Shown here: positions 22,581 through 32,590 of the stretch, one piece after another
Layout: every line of letters begins with the position of its first letter
How positions within the stretch are numbered: the first letter of the stretch is position 1
Assembly (NCBI RefSeq): GCF_963678635.1
Contig: NC_087069.1
Coordinates: 1,624,166-1,688,165 of the forward strand
DNA: 64,000 nt
Direction of reading: 5' to 3'
Origin: Symsagittifera roscoffensis
Taxonomy: Eukaryota; Xenacoelomorpha; Acoela; Convolutidae
Notes under the pieces: generated by a model
Told to the model about the DNA's origin: nothing
Database searches by the model: none
What the model saw: the letters and a program-made list of their open reading frames with translations, nothing else
Position numbers and translations under genes: made by a program

Positions 22581-25455
22581 GCAAGTGGAACACAAACACC
22601 AACACCATACAGCCAAGCAAGCCACAACTACTGCACACACACTCACCTCTCAATCAATCTAGAAGTATTCCAATGCACGCAATTAATCACAGAAATCAGG
22701 TGCCATCGTGCATGTTAATGTTCAACTTCAGTTTTTGAACGTGCTCCAAAATGAACAATTTTAAGCTGTTAAATTGTCGTCTCGTCATTGTTAAAAACAC
22801 GTCAGTGAATTTATCTTAAAAACTAGTTGAACAAAGCTTTGCTTTTTTCAGCAACGCAAGTTGAACTGTGCGTGGAATGGAATACTGTTCTTAAAAGATA
22901 AAACTGCGGAATAAATAATCAAGTAAAACACTAAATAAGATTTGCACTTGTTTTCGAAATCAAAGCTATCAAACTCGGGTGCATTGGCAAAGACAAATTT
23001 TTCCGGTGCTCCAAATTCGATTGCTGATTTGTTTTTCCTACCGGTTCTATTATTAGTTGGGAAATATTCGATCCCGCCATTTCTAGCGTCCACAGCGCCC
23101 AGCATGTTTCCTTGGTCTTTTATTTTGCACAGTCCAAAAAGATTTGTTCTCGTATGTCTGCTTTATTCCACCTTACGATTGTTTTTCCCGGTGTTTACCT
23201 GTTGCCTCTTTTCTTAGATGCGTCTGAGGAAGTCCCTTCTATGACTTGCCTTCTGAATCTCAGTGATACGAAAATTACGTTTGGGAAGAACATGCCTTCT
23301 CGTACTGTCAATATCTGCTCTTCTGCTGTTTTTTTGTCCGATCCACTTTCTGAGCATTGTCTACAATTACAGTTCCATACGCGTTCGAGGACGTGAAATG
23401 TCCGATTTGATTGAAGGTTGCTTTTGATATCTTTGGACTTGATTGTCTGTGTGTCTGCGGAAAAGGTGAAGTTGTAGAAGACACAGATGTTGTATTCTTC
23501 TGCTGTCGCGTCAAAAGCTATACAATAAGAGTATCTGTCTTTTTAAGTTGCTCTTCTGGTACAGAGGTCAGTTTGTATTTAAACCTCAAAACTGCAATAG
23601 ACCATCTTGCTACTTAAGTTGGTGCTGGTTTTGCTATATCCCTGCTTGGAGCAAAGTAGTTCAGCAACGATTTGAACTTGTGATTTTTCCTTGAGTGTTT
23701 GATAGTGAACATGCGTCCGAGTAAGAATAGCTTCATTCGTGTCTCCGCAATTACAATTGATATAACTTCTCGTTGTCATCTTAGATAGTTATGCTCTGCT
23801 GCTGATAGCTTCCTCGAAACTTAGATCACATGTAATAAGGTTGTACAATTGGTTTTGAGCAATTTCTTTACTTGAGTTCCCGAAAAAATAAGGTATCTAT
23901 CGATGCACTCCTGACTCTGTAAGCTCGTGAGTTGGCTGAAGTCGGTTCTTTCGTTCGTTCGTAGAAGTTCGCCTGTCCACTAAATGTTTGTATTTCGCTG
24001 AATGGTTTTTTCTATTTGTTTTTAATGAATGGTTTTAATCGTCTCTTTCGGTTTGGTTTCATAGTTTAATGTTTCCGAGAACCCCGTGTAAGCTGTAGAA
24101 GGTTGTCTCTGTGTTAGATAGTGCGTGGTTTTTGTCCTTTATTTTGCCATTGATGTGAGCTTCGTAGTTCTCACTGCCACGCGACCAGGAAGGCTTTGGT
24201 ATCTCCTCCGAACTATTCTGGCACGAGTACACTCTGTTTGACCATCTCGTGTAGTTTCTTTTTTGAAGCCTCTTTCCCTATTTCCGGTAGCGTGCGTGCT
24301 TTGCTCGAAAGTCGTCACGCCTCGCGCTTCAACTCACTTTGATTTTTTTAATCTTTGGCTTTCCGCAATGACTCTCATAGCCCATATATCGCTGAGTTTG
24401 TGTCCAAGCGTCTAATGTTTCCGGCAAATTTCCGGCCAGTTGAATGTTTACGCTGGCGACTTACAAGAGTTGTGAAATCAAAACGTTTACTTTTTTCCCC
24501 GTAAACAACTTTGTCCACTGGATTTTCACTTCTACAGGATCTGTCAAGTTTAAATAAAAGACCTCTTCTACAGGATCTGTCAAAAACCACATAAGAGGTA
24601 ATTAGCTTAATCCCGTTTTAGTTGTAATTATCTTGAAAAATTTCTTAATTTTGTTTTCAGTTTGTGGTTTTCGTCCTAGTTTCTTTCGGTTCATTTTTCC
24701 GTTTTTAAAGCCAATTTATCTGGTAGAATTCTTGTGATTTATTTTCAAAGCAAGGCTTTTGTTCCAATGTAAACAGTTTTAATTTATCTGAGTTTCACAA
24801 ATTTTTAAATTAACCATGTCTGATTTTTATGATTATTTTTTCGTTAAATATTCAAACAGTTTCAGTTGGTTATATCGACTATGTCAAATTGTTTTGCGTT
24901 ATTTCGAGGGCAAAATGTATCCATTTAAAATTATGTGTTTCAATTGGATTGGTTGTAAACACTTAATGTTTATGAAATTTTTTTATGACAACAGTTTTGT
25001 TTTCGGCTCAATAGGTTTCGATCCAAAGTTTCTCGCCTTTGTTGCCGTTAGCTAAGTGCTTTCTTTTTTAAGGGCTGTCAATGGACTACATTTGATACAA
25101 ACATGAGTTTTTTGTTGCGGTTATTTTCCAACTTTTGTCTAGTTATTTTTCAAGTAATTTTTTCCAACAATTTTTCAGAACTTTACTTGCTTTTTTTATT
25201 CTCTATTTTGTACCGCAATGTGTATTTTGCATCGCAAGTGTTGCGAAGCTCCGCTTGGCTTCTGTGTGACGAAATGTTTCAAGGAATTTTTTGTCGGTTT
25301 TGTGGTTTTGGGCCTAGTTTCTGTCGGTTCGTTTCCCGTTTTTTCTAAAATTTAATACTGTTTTGTGGTACTGTTTTTTTGGCTTTTTTCTTGAGCATGA
25401 ATTTTATTTTGATTTTGAAATTGTTTTGGAAAATTTCGGTTTGTTTTATGGTATA

Positions 25456-25481
25456 ATTACCCTTGCGATAGTAAGGGTATT
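25456..25481. repeat. Recurrent small hairpin (ACCCTT...AAGGGT)
   Basis: ATTACCCTT and AAGGGTATT flank a short loop containing GCGATAG. Related hairpins occur near 3780, 7066, 12546, 16536, 20419 and 53741. They are usually followed some 25-40 bp later by a variant of TAAACAACTTTGT and then, about 100 bp on, by a tRNA-like module. The hairpin may be part of the same mobile unit as the tRNA-like module. Confidence 0.6.
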
Positions 25482-25580
25482 GCAATTTGGTATTGGACTT
25501 TTTTTTACCATAAACAACTTTGTCCTCAGAACTCATTGAACTGGTGGTGCTTCAAAATGAGTTCAAAATTTGTAGTGTCT

Positions 25581-25716
25581 CTTGATCGCTTAACCTAGTG
25601 GTAACGACTATGTCTTGGACGGCAAATTCCTGGGTTTGAATCTGACCTGGATCAGTTTTTTCAGACAGTGGTTTTTCTGCTTCAGAAAAAGTTTCGGTCC
25701 ATTATTTGTCTGCTTA
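25581..25716 (+). repeat. tRNA-derived SINE-like module M1
   Basis: TTAACCTAGTGGTAACGAC (A box) and GGGTTTGAATCTGACC (B box) are followed by T6 (25655-25660) and a tail ending CCATTATTTGTCTGCTTA. An acceptor stem cannot be paired, so it is a tRNA-derived repeat and not a tRNA gene. Confidence 0.65.
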
Positions 25717-25993
25717 TGTTATGTCGACTTCAAATTTCATTTTCCATTTTCGGCTTTTTTATCGGCTTTATAAATTTCAGCCTAATTATTATTGACTTAG
25801 TGGCCTCTTATTGCATCGTTACGTCCGAAAAATGTCTTTGTGCGCGAGTGTGTGCTCTGACTGGAAAAGGGACTGGAAGTTTTTTTATGTTTAGAATTTT
25901 TCCGAATTTCTTTTCGGCATGAAGGGTTACTTTACTGCTCAGGTTGTTTCGGCTTTATTACGGCTTGTTAATTATAAGTTCAAATCCAATCAA

Positions 25994-26142
25994 CCATCCG
26001 GCGTATCTGGTGTAGAGATAAAAACAACTGCTTGAGATAGCAAAGATTTGCGGTTTGAATCCGCCCGGGCGCTTTTTTTGCAACCTAGAGTTTTTTGTGC
26101 TTTTTCGGATTATCGTCCGTCTGTTTATTTTTGTCTGCTTAG
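25994..26142 (+). repeat. tRNA-derived SINE-like module M2
   Basis: A D-arm-like TATC...GATA stem and a strong B box (GCGGTTTGAATCCGCC) precede T7 (26073-26079) and a tail ending GTCTGTTTATTTTTGTCTGC. The T arm pairs well, but the acceptor and anticodon stems pair poorly. The LTR element begins 4 bp beyond this module. Confidence 0.65.
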
Positions 26143-26146
26143 CTCC
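26143..26146. repeat. Target-site duplication CTCC, left side
   Basis: CTCC here and at 48768-48771 flank the LTR element. The uninterrupted duplicate at 54425-54445 reads CTTAGCTCCCCTAGCTCG with a single CTCC at 54431-54434, proving the 4-bp duplication. Confidence 0.92.
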
Positions 26147-26556
26147 TGAGTTATGACCGATGGGTATAACTCATAGAATAATTTCGGATAGGGTACACCG
26201 TCTGCTCGTCACGCTATCTTATTTTCGGCCGGATAGATTCGTGCAACTTCTTAGTCTAATACCGATCCTAATCTTACTCTTATACTATCTAGTCTCAGGT
26301 TGTTTAACTAGTCTCTGCTAGGCTCAATAGATCTAGGGTATACTGGTTTATTGCGGCTGCTGAAGTACTCGGGAGAGTTCAACTAGTTTCTAAGTTAAAT
26401 TCAAATCTCTCTGGTGCTGAAATTACAAGTAATTTCAGCACTTACAAATAAGTGGGTTGTTAGTTAGATGGATCATGATTGGTTAATATTAAATACTTTA
26501 CATTGGTAAAATATCTAATTTATCCAATCATAAAATGTAGTTTAGATCAGGTTCCA
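26147..26556 (-). repeat. 3' LTR
   Basis: 410 bp. In the element's orientation it begins TGGAACCTGATC and ends ATAACTCA. It matches 48358-48767 except for one substitution near 26178. It contains a perfect 13-bp inverted repeat (GTGCTGAAATTAC, loop AA) at 26414-26441, which would form a strong hairpin in RNA. ACCAATCA lies upstream of it in the transcribed sense. Confidence 0.95.
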
Positions 26557-28166
26557 CCCATCCGGGTTTTACAGAGTTTTTAGAATAGTTCTTCTGCAAT
26601 TCGAAGGATGGATGATGGACGTTGGTATTTGGCGAACATCATAATTTTCTTCCGTTTCCTCTTTGTTAGAGAAGTTCCAGGAAGCTGGAGTTAGGGACAT
26701 AAGATGTTGTGTCTTCTAGTGACAACGACTAAGTCTCCGCAACAAACTCAAATCTGATTTCAGAATGGTTGGCTATGTCAGGTTTTTCTGTTCTTCGTGG
26801 AGAACTTCTTTTGTGTCTGATCTAGTTTGGGAATGGCGTGGAGATTGTGCGTGGAGGGGATGCCTGGTTACTCGGATCTGTACGTATACTTGAACATCGA
26901 GGTGGTCATTGGTCTAGTTCAATGAAGTCCTTTTCTGCGAAGTCAAGTCGTACTCTAAATCCTTTGAGTTGTGATTGTGAGCGGCATATCGATTGTAGTT
27001 GGCCATTCTCTCTCGAGTGTAGTGGGGTCGTTTTGTCTTTAGATGTTCGTCCTTGGTGTTGTATTCTGATCTATGTATTGCATAATGTAATTTACATTTT
27101 ATAAAACTTTTATTAGTTTAATATTTTTTTTTATTATGGTTTTAGTTAGTTGTTTTCACAAAAGCTTTTTGTTTTAGTTCGGTTATTTTGAAGAGTTACT
27201 CACCCTTGAGTAGCTCTTATTAAAAATAGGAGTGTGGTCACAAAGCGTGGATGTAGCGCGGTGGGTTAGGCCGGCTATAGAGCATGCTCAGGACGTCCTT
27301 CCTGGTGGGTTAGGCCAGGAGTGGGAGTATGATTTCATGCGGTTTTTGTGAGGGGTCCTGTTATGTGACAACGTTTTATGTTGGGTTTGTTGTGGTTTTT
27401 TCTTATGTCTTGTTGGTTGTGTCCTTTTTTCAAAAATCAATTTGTTTGTGGTATGGGTTTGTCTTTCGACTTTTTTGTGTTTTATTATTTCTTTCTGAGA
27501 CTTTATAATAGTCTTCAAAAGAATAAATTATCCAGTTTTAAACTGGGTTAATCCGGTTTGGGTACCGTTGGTTTCCTTTCCTTAGTCATGCTGTTATTCT
27601 ATGATTTGTGGTATTTAGTAAGCTGCGTTGGTTAGTTTTGTTTAGTATATGATTCCTTTCCAACCGGGTTAAAGGAAAGTTTGAAACGTGTTATCTTGTG
27701 TTAGAGTTGTTGAGTGTGAAAACTTGAAACTGAAATTCATTATTTTAAACAATTCTTCGTGGGCGAGCTGTGCGAGTGTGGATAGAATTTCTGTGCGAAT
27801 GAATGAAAATATCAAAAGGTTAGTTCTGCTTTTGCGTTTTATCAATTTACTACATAGAATTTTGAATTTTACTGCTTTTTATTGGAAAAAATTAAGTTAC
27901 AAATTTTCATCATTTTTAGATTTACTGCTTGGGGGAAAAATTTATAAATGAATTTACTGCATTGGTATTAAATTTATTAAATTTATGAGTTGTAAAAGAT
28001 TAATAGAATTTTGAAATTGTTTGAAGAAGTTTTCGATTTTTTATTTGTCTTTTGTGAATTTTTTAGATGATTGTCGGATGAAGGCTAAAAATCTAAAGAA
28101 AACATGGATAAAGAATGGTGAGTTTCTAATATTGTAATTAGTTAGTAATATACATTTAATTCATTC
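26557..28166 (-). other. Retroelement 3' region between the 603-aa ORF and the 3' LTR
   Basis: No convincing ORF is seen on the minus strand in 1.6 kb. The segment next to the LTR (GGATGGG in the element's sense) is the only purine-rich candidate for a polypurine tract and is weak. GGTGGGTTAGGCC occurs twice near 27265 and 27305. This may be untranslated sequence with packaging or RNA-processing roles, which is inference only. Confidence 0.5.
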
Positions 28167-29978
28167 TTACCTGTTAGTCGTCGGGGAAAAAACCGTGGGG
28201 AAGATGTCGTGGATGAGATCGGAAGTTGTTAGTAGTTTAGCTAAGATGCGGATGATATTTTTAGTCTGAAGCAGTGGCCAAAGCAATTGAAGTGCCTTAA
28301 TGGTGGTTAGTTCTTCAGTGCCAACTGCAAACTCATAAGGTGTGTTTTGGATTAGATTATATAATTTGTGATTGAATTTAGTGTTGTGGATGAATTCTAA
28401 AATTGGGATTTCTATAGGTTGTACAAACTCGTGCGGGATAAGGAAGGGTCGGGATTCTTCGGCGTTGAAGGTCTTGTTGATGGGACAGAAGATATACATT
28501 TGGGTTATGGGATCATAATTGCGAAGAATACCATGAAAGTTAGTATCTTTAATGCAATATGTGAAATTTAGAAAAAATGGTGAAGTGTATTTGGAATTAA
28601 TGAATTGAAAACGATGGTGTGGTTGTCTAGAGGGTGTGTGTAGGTCAAAGTGATTTTGGATGAAACGATAATAACTATATGTGTGGGTTTGTTTAGTGCG
28701 CAACATAATATCGTGTGAGCAGTGTAAATCTCTTTCGTGTGGTGCAAGGAAATGAAAGGTTAGTGAAAATATTTGGAAGCGTTCTTTAAAACTTTCGTAT
28801 GCTTGTGTGTCTGCTAGTGCTTCTGAAATAATGTGGTCAAACTTACGATCGAAGATGTTTAGTGTAAATACATATGGTGTCTTGATGAAAAATTTCTCGG
28901 TGATTTGTGGATTAGCGAAGCGATCGTCGTCCAAGAATTGATCTTGGTTAGCTCTGATGATGTTGTGATCATAGTATTCTAGTGTATATTCATTAGCTCT
29001 AGGTGCAGTGTGTGTTTTTAGTGATTTTTTATATCCAACGTAAGTAAATTGTCTAGTGGTTAGTGGTGTAGTGAGTCGATATAGCATGTCCTTATTTCGC
29101 TCTATATCGATGTGAGTGCTAGATAAAGGTAAGCAAAGGGGATTAGTAAAATAATAATATGAGGTCCAAGAGAGAGTGGGCATTAAAACGTATTCGTCTA
29201 CAAAGCTGCGTGTTTCGTTAGTGTCGTGAGGGGTGTTTAAGGTGTATTGTGGGAATGAGGGTAAGGTGATAGCTAAAAATTCTTTTGTGTTAGTGTGCTT
29301 GGGATGGTTGATGTATTCACGGGCTGTTCCTGGTTTTGCTGGGAAAGGATGGTTGGGGAACTTTCTTTTAAAAGTGCGGTAAGCTCTATTAGTGTTGAGT
29401 GAAGATTCAGTAGATGTGGATGATGGTGCTAATGATTCAGTATAATTTGAAGAGGGTGTAGGGGTAGGGGGGTTGGATGAATCTATTGTGGAAGAGATTT
29501 GGTTTATGGTTGGGGTGTGAAGGTGGTAGGGTTGTTGTTGGAGGGTAATAAAATTATCTAGCTCTGGGGAGATTCGGGGGGTGTCTGGAGAATGAGATGA
29601 TTGGTCAGAATGAAATGAGGAGTAGGTTGGGGTAACTTGGGAAGCATAAGAGGGTGTAGAATTGATTGGGTCAGGGTTATTTGATAATATAGGTTGAAAA
29701 GGGGGTTGAGAAAAATTTGAAGAGTTATGAAAATTATTGGATGGGGATGGTTCTGAATCGGCGAATTCATCGGGGGTTTCAATATTCGGGTTATTGAGTT
29801 GTGAGGTGGAGTATAAAACTGAGATGTGTGAATTAGTGTCGGAATTCATGCCTGATGTTACATTACTAGGTGGGAAATCGGGTGGCGGAAAAGCAAAAAG
29901 TGGTATTATTGGGATTGGAGAGGTGAGGTTGGTTGGGTGGGAATTTGATCGGTGTAGGGATCCAAGTTGTCGGCTCAT
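28167..29978 (-). CDS. Unrecognised 603-aa protein, 3'-most ORF of the retroelement
   Basis: The ATG at 29978 overlaps the stop of the envelope-like ORF as ATGA, a layout that suggests stop-restart coupling. Residues 1 to about 210 are rich in Ser, Thr, Pro and Asn and look disordered. Residues from about 215 to 603 look globular, with many Tyr, Phe and His (for example LSWTSYYYFTNPLCLPL near 275 and CPINKTF near 500). There is no signal peptide, membrane segment or zinc motif that I recognise. An intact frame of this length in an element whose other genes are damaged suggests recent selection or simply youth. By position it would be an accessory protein like those 3' of env in complex retroviruses, but I assign no function. 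Confidence 0.75.
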   Translation of the reverse strand: MSRQLGSLHRSNSHPTNLTSPIPIIPLFAFPPPDFPPSNVTSGMNSDTNSHISVLYSTSQLNNPNIETPDEFADSEPSPSNNFHNSSNFSQPPFQPILSNNPDPINSTPSYASQVTPTYSSFHSDQSSHSPDTPRISPELDNFITLQQQPYHLHTPTINQISSTIDSSNPPTPTPSSNYTESLAPSSTSTESSLNTNRAYRTFKRKFPNHPFPAKPGTAREYINHPKHTNTKEFLAITLPSFPQYTLNTPHDTNETRSFVDEYVLMPTLSWTSYYYFTNPLCLPLSSTHIDIERNKDMLYRLTTPLTTRQFTYVGYKKSLKTHTAPRANEYTLEYYDHNIIRANQDQFLDDDRFANPQITEKFFIKTPYVFTLNIFDRKFDHIISEALADTQAYESFKERFQIFSLTFHFLAPHERDLHCSHDIMLRTKQTHTYSYYRFIQNHFDLHTPSRQPHHRFQFINSKYTSPFFLNFTYCIKDTNFHGILRNYDPITQMYIFCPINKTFNAEESRPFLIPHEFVQPIEIPILEFIHNTKFNHKLYNLIQNTPYEFAVGTEELTTIKALQLLWPLLQTKNIIRILAKLLTTSDLIHDIFPTVFSPTTNR

Positions 29979-31644
29979 CGTGGGCTAAAAAAATGATTAT
30001 TTTGAGACTGAAAAGCGGTGGTATGGGGTTGTTCAATAATTTGTTCATAAGTATTATCATCCTGTGACTGGTGTGTCATTATATGTTGGATGGGACTTTG
30101 TGATGTGGTTGGTCGAAAATTTGGATTATATGTGATTGCTAAATTTCGAAAATTTCGTGGGACTAGGGATAGTGGATGGTTATGTGGTAGGGGTGGTAAT
30201 TGTGGTGCCGTTGGCGTTGTGTCTACATTGTTATGTTCTTCGTCGTATGTGTTCTGTCGTGTTGCTATTTTTGTGTTGTATTCTTTTATTTGTGCGTCTA
30301 AAAGAATTTTGTTTATAGATGTAGAAAAGATTCCAAAAAATCCTGCAAAGAGTATGCGTGCTACGCTTGCTTGTCTATTTACTTGTGTGTGTATAGCACA
30401 TGTGTTGTAAATTCCTTTTAAAAGTGAGAAAAGAAATCCAATAAAGTTAAACATTGCGTATAAAATAGTCAATTTTTCTAAGATGTAGTAGGGCCATCCT
30501 AGAAAATCAAGAATTTCATTTTTGAGTGTAACAAAGCTAAAAATGTTGATTGGTGATATATCTTGGGGACGGTATTTTTCACCGTTTAGATATATATAAT
30601 CTTTAATATCTTTAAAATATCCGCTATAGTCTTGCGTGTAGATATCGGCAAATCCTGCGGTTTCTGCAAGTTTGCGTAAATTTTGGTCAATTGATTGTCT
30701 TTGTATAGTGTCCATTTGTGTTAATAATTCTTGGAATTGTTGTGTTCTAATGTGATGTTGAATATCTGATTTTGAATATATTCCTATGGATTGTAAGTCT
30801 ATATTTGGGTTTCGAGCAATAGCGCGAATGCTTTCTGGTGAAAATTTTTTGAGTGATTGCATTAATGTGGGATATGGAGTGAGAAGGTAATATTTATCTT
30901 CGTCAGGGTTTAGTTGTACTACATTGTGGCTATTTTCTGATCCACATGGGACTGCGGTATCCCAGAAATAGGTTCTTCGTGAAAGTGTGTCAACGAAATG
31001 TACTTTATTCTTATAAAAGATAGGGATTCTTTTATAACATCGTTTATCTTCAAAAACGTAGAGTGGTGATACTTTTTTAGTGCAAGTATAAAACCATAAG
31101 ATGTTTCCTTCATAGTCTAAAAAATTTGATCTATTTACTGATAATAAGTATCCTGCGTAGGGTATTTTTAATACTGCTAGTGCAAGTGATTGTAATATTT
31201 GTGTTCGTTCTAATTCGCATAGTTGGTGTAGTGTTTCTAATTCGGAGAGTGACATTTCTTGAAAAATGCGGCTAATCGTATAATCTAGTTTCATGTCTAA
31301 GTGAATATCATAGTGGATATTACCGAAATATGTAGTATTCATTAGTGATAATTCTTGTAAACGTGTGCTATGAGCGTCTTGGGGTTTTAGATGTCCACCA
31401 GGTTGACCTGTGCTTTTTTGAAATTTAACTGGTATATATGATGTTCCTTCATTTAGGCGTTTACTTGTGGCGTATGGGTCGATTTTTATCTTTCCAGTGG
31501 TCATGTCGAATCCATTTTCGTATTCAACTAGTATTTCAGAGTATTGTGTTTTATGAAGTGGATTTCTATATTTACATGCAAGTTCTGTTTCTTGATATAT
31601 TTGAAAACGTGTTAATTTATTTTCTATTTTGTAATGTTTCGAAA
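29975..31644 (-). CDS. Envelope-like protein, C-terminal part with membrane anchor
   Basis: This open frame starts after a TGA at 31645-31647 with no obligatory ATG; an internal ATG lies at 31504. It is in the same frame as the upstream signal-peptide ORF (31769-32590), from which it is separated by a frame excursion. It encodes a globular stretch, a likely coiled-coil region (about 270-310 residues after the internal ATG), then a single hydrophobic segment around LYAMFNFIGFLFSLL and a tail of roughly 120 residues. That layout fits the membrane subunit of a retroelement envelope. I cannot place it in a known fusion-protein class. Its stop overlaps the start of the 603-aa ORF. Confidence 0.6.
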
Positions 31645-31827
31645 ATCAGTACTTATTTTTCGTGATGGATTTACTTGTTCATATGGTATTGATTGTATGA
31701 AATATTTGTCGTGAAATTTGATCATACGAGCGTGTATTCTTGCTACTTGAAATGTTGTACATGTGTCTTCAGGGAACCAAACAATTGTTGCTTGTTCTTG
31801 TTGTAGGGTCGCAATAACCTTGATCAT
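31624..31827 (-). pseudogene. Envelope-like frame excursion between two frameshifts
   Basis: The coding sense of the envelope-like gene passes into this frame near the A5 run at about 31826-31832 (a +1 shift) and leaves it by a -1 shift between about 31626 and 31645. The two shifts cancel, so the flanking parts share one frame. Both sites lie at or beside short homopolymers, so sequencing or assembly error is possible. Otherwise this copy of the gene is broken. Confidence 0.55.
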
Positions 31828-32590
31828 TTTTACAAGGTAATCTGATTCCTTGATAGATCATTGTGTTATCTGATAAATCTCGTGTGAGTTGTATTTTTTC
31901 GAGTTGTATTTTCCAATCGAAAAACATTATTTCTTGGTATCCTTTATTTTTTGTGTCTGCTTTGCAGTTTGATGGGTTATTTATACCAATGTGTGTTATC
32001 CAATGTTTATCGTGTATGTCATAGGTTAATCGTCCGTGTGCGCCGTTATATGGGTATTTGTCATCTAGTTTTATATGTCCTTGGTGTCTTTCAAGTTGTG
32101 ATTGATGTACAGAGTCTGAAAAAACTTGAAAGTATACTAACTTTCTTTCGGAGTTTTTATTTTGTGTGATGTTTAGTCTAAGCAATTCATTTTTACAATC
32201 GTCGGGATTGAGATGTAAAAGTCGTTCTATATTACTCTGATAGAATGATTCATGGTCAAGTCGGTTTTTATTTCCGTTCGAGACTTGTGAACAATGTACT
32301 TTCTTTTCGGAAAATGTTGCTGTGAATTTATAACCTGTAACTGTTGTTGCTCGGGCTTTTGAATAGAGTGTTGCTATTACATTTGTAGTTTCTATAGCTT
32401 GTGGTTCTGTTTCACATTTTGATACTTGATTTATTGCATACTTGTGTAGTGTTTTTTGTTCGTTTTCTTCACAATCGTAATGTGTTACTAGTAAATCTTG
32501 GGGTCCTGTGCGGGAAGAAGGGTTGATGTTTTGATTTGAGGTTACTAGAAAAAGGAGTTGGAGAAAAACTAATATTTTTAAAATATACAT
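31769..32590 (-). CDS. Envelope-like protein, N-terminal part with signal peptide
   Basis: The ATG at 32590 opens a frame of 273 codons. The first 18 residues form a clear signal peptide: a hydrophobic run rich in Leu, Val and Phe after MYILK. The rest has scattered cysteines and several N-x-S/T sites (for example NIT), as in a secreted glycoprotein. The last dozen or so codons before the stop at 31769 are out of frame because of the shift near 31830. The start codon overlaps the end of the upstream ATG-less ORF. Together with 29975-31644 it probably formed one surface protein; no family match can be claimed. Confidence 0.6.
   Translation of the reverse strand: MYILKILVFLQLLFLVTSNQNINPSSRTGPQDLLVTHYDCEENEQKTLHKYAINQVSKCETEPQAIETTNVIATLYSKARATTVTGYKFTATFSEKKVHCSQVSNGNKNRLDHESFYQSNIERLLHLNPDDCKNELLRLNITQNKNSERKLVYFQVFSDSVHQSQLERHQGHIKLDDKYPYNGAHGRLTYDIHDKHWITHIGINNPSNCKADTKNKGYQEIMFFDWKIQLEKIQLTRDLSDNTMIYQGIRLPCKNDQGYCDPTTRTSNNCLVP

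Noticed and set aside
22848..23779. Degenerate transposase or other gene on the minus strand of intron 5
   Set aside because: Several short frames carry plausible residues (AVDARNGGIEYFP), but I could not join them into a known family and none has convincing boundaries.
25994..26079. Functional tRNA genes at the A/B-box modules
   Set aside because: T arms and boxes are recognisable, but acceptor and anticodon stems do not pair, so they are tRNA-derived repeats.
27288..27518. Lys/Thr/His-rich 76-codon frame between the 603-aa ORF and the 3' LTR
   Set aside because: Low-complexity composition explained by T/G-rich plus-strand sequence; no supporting context.
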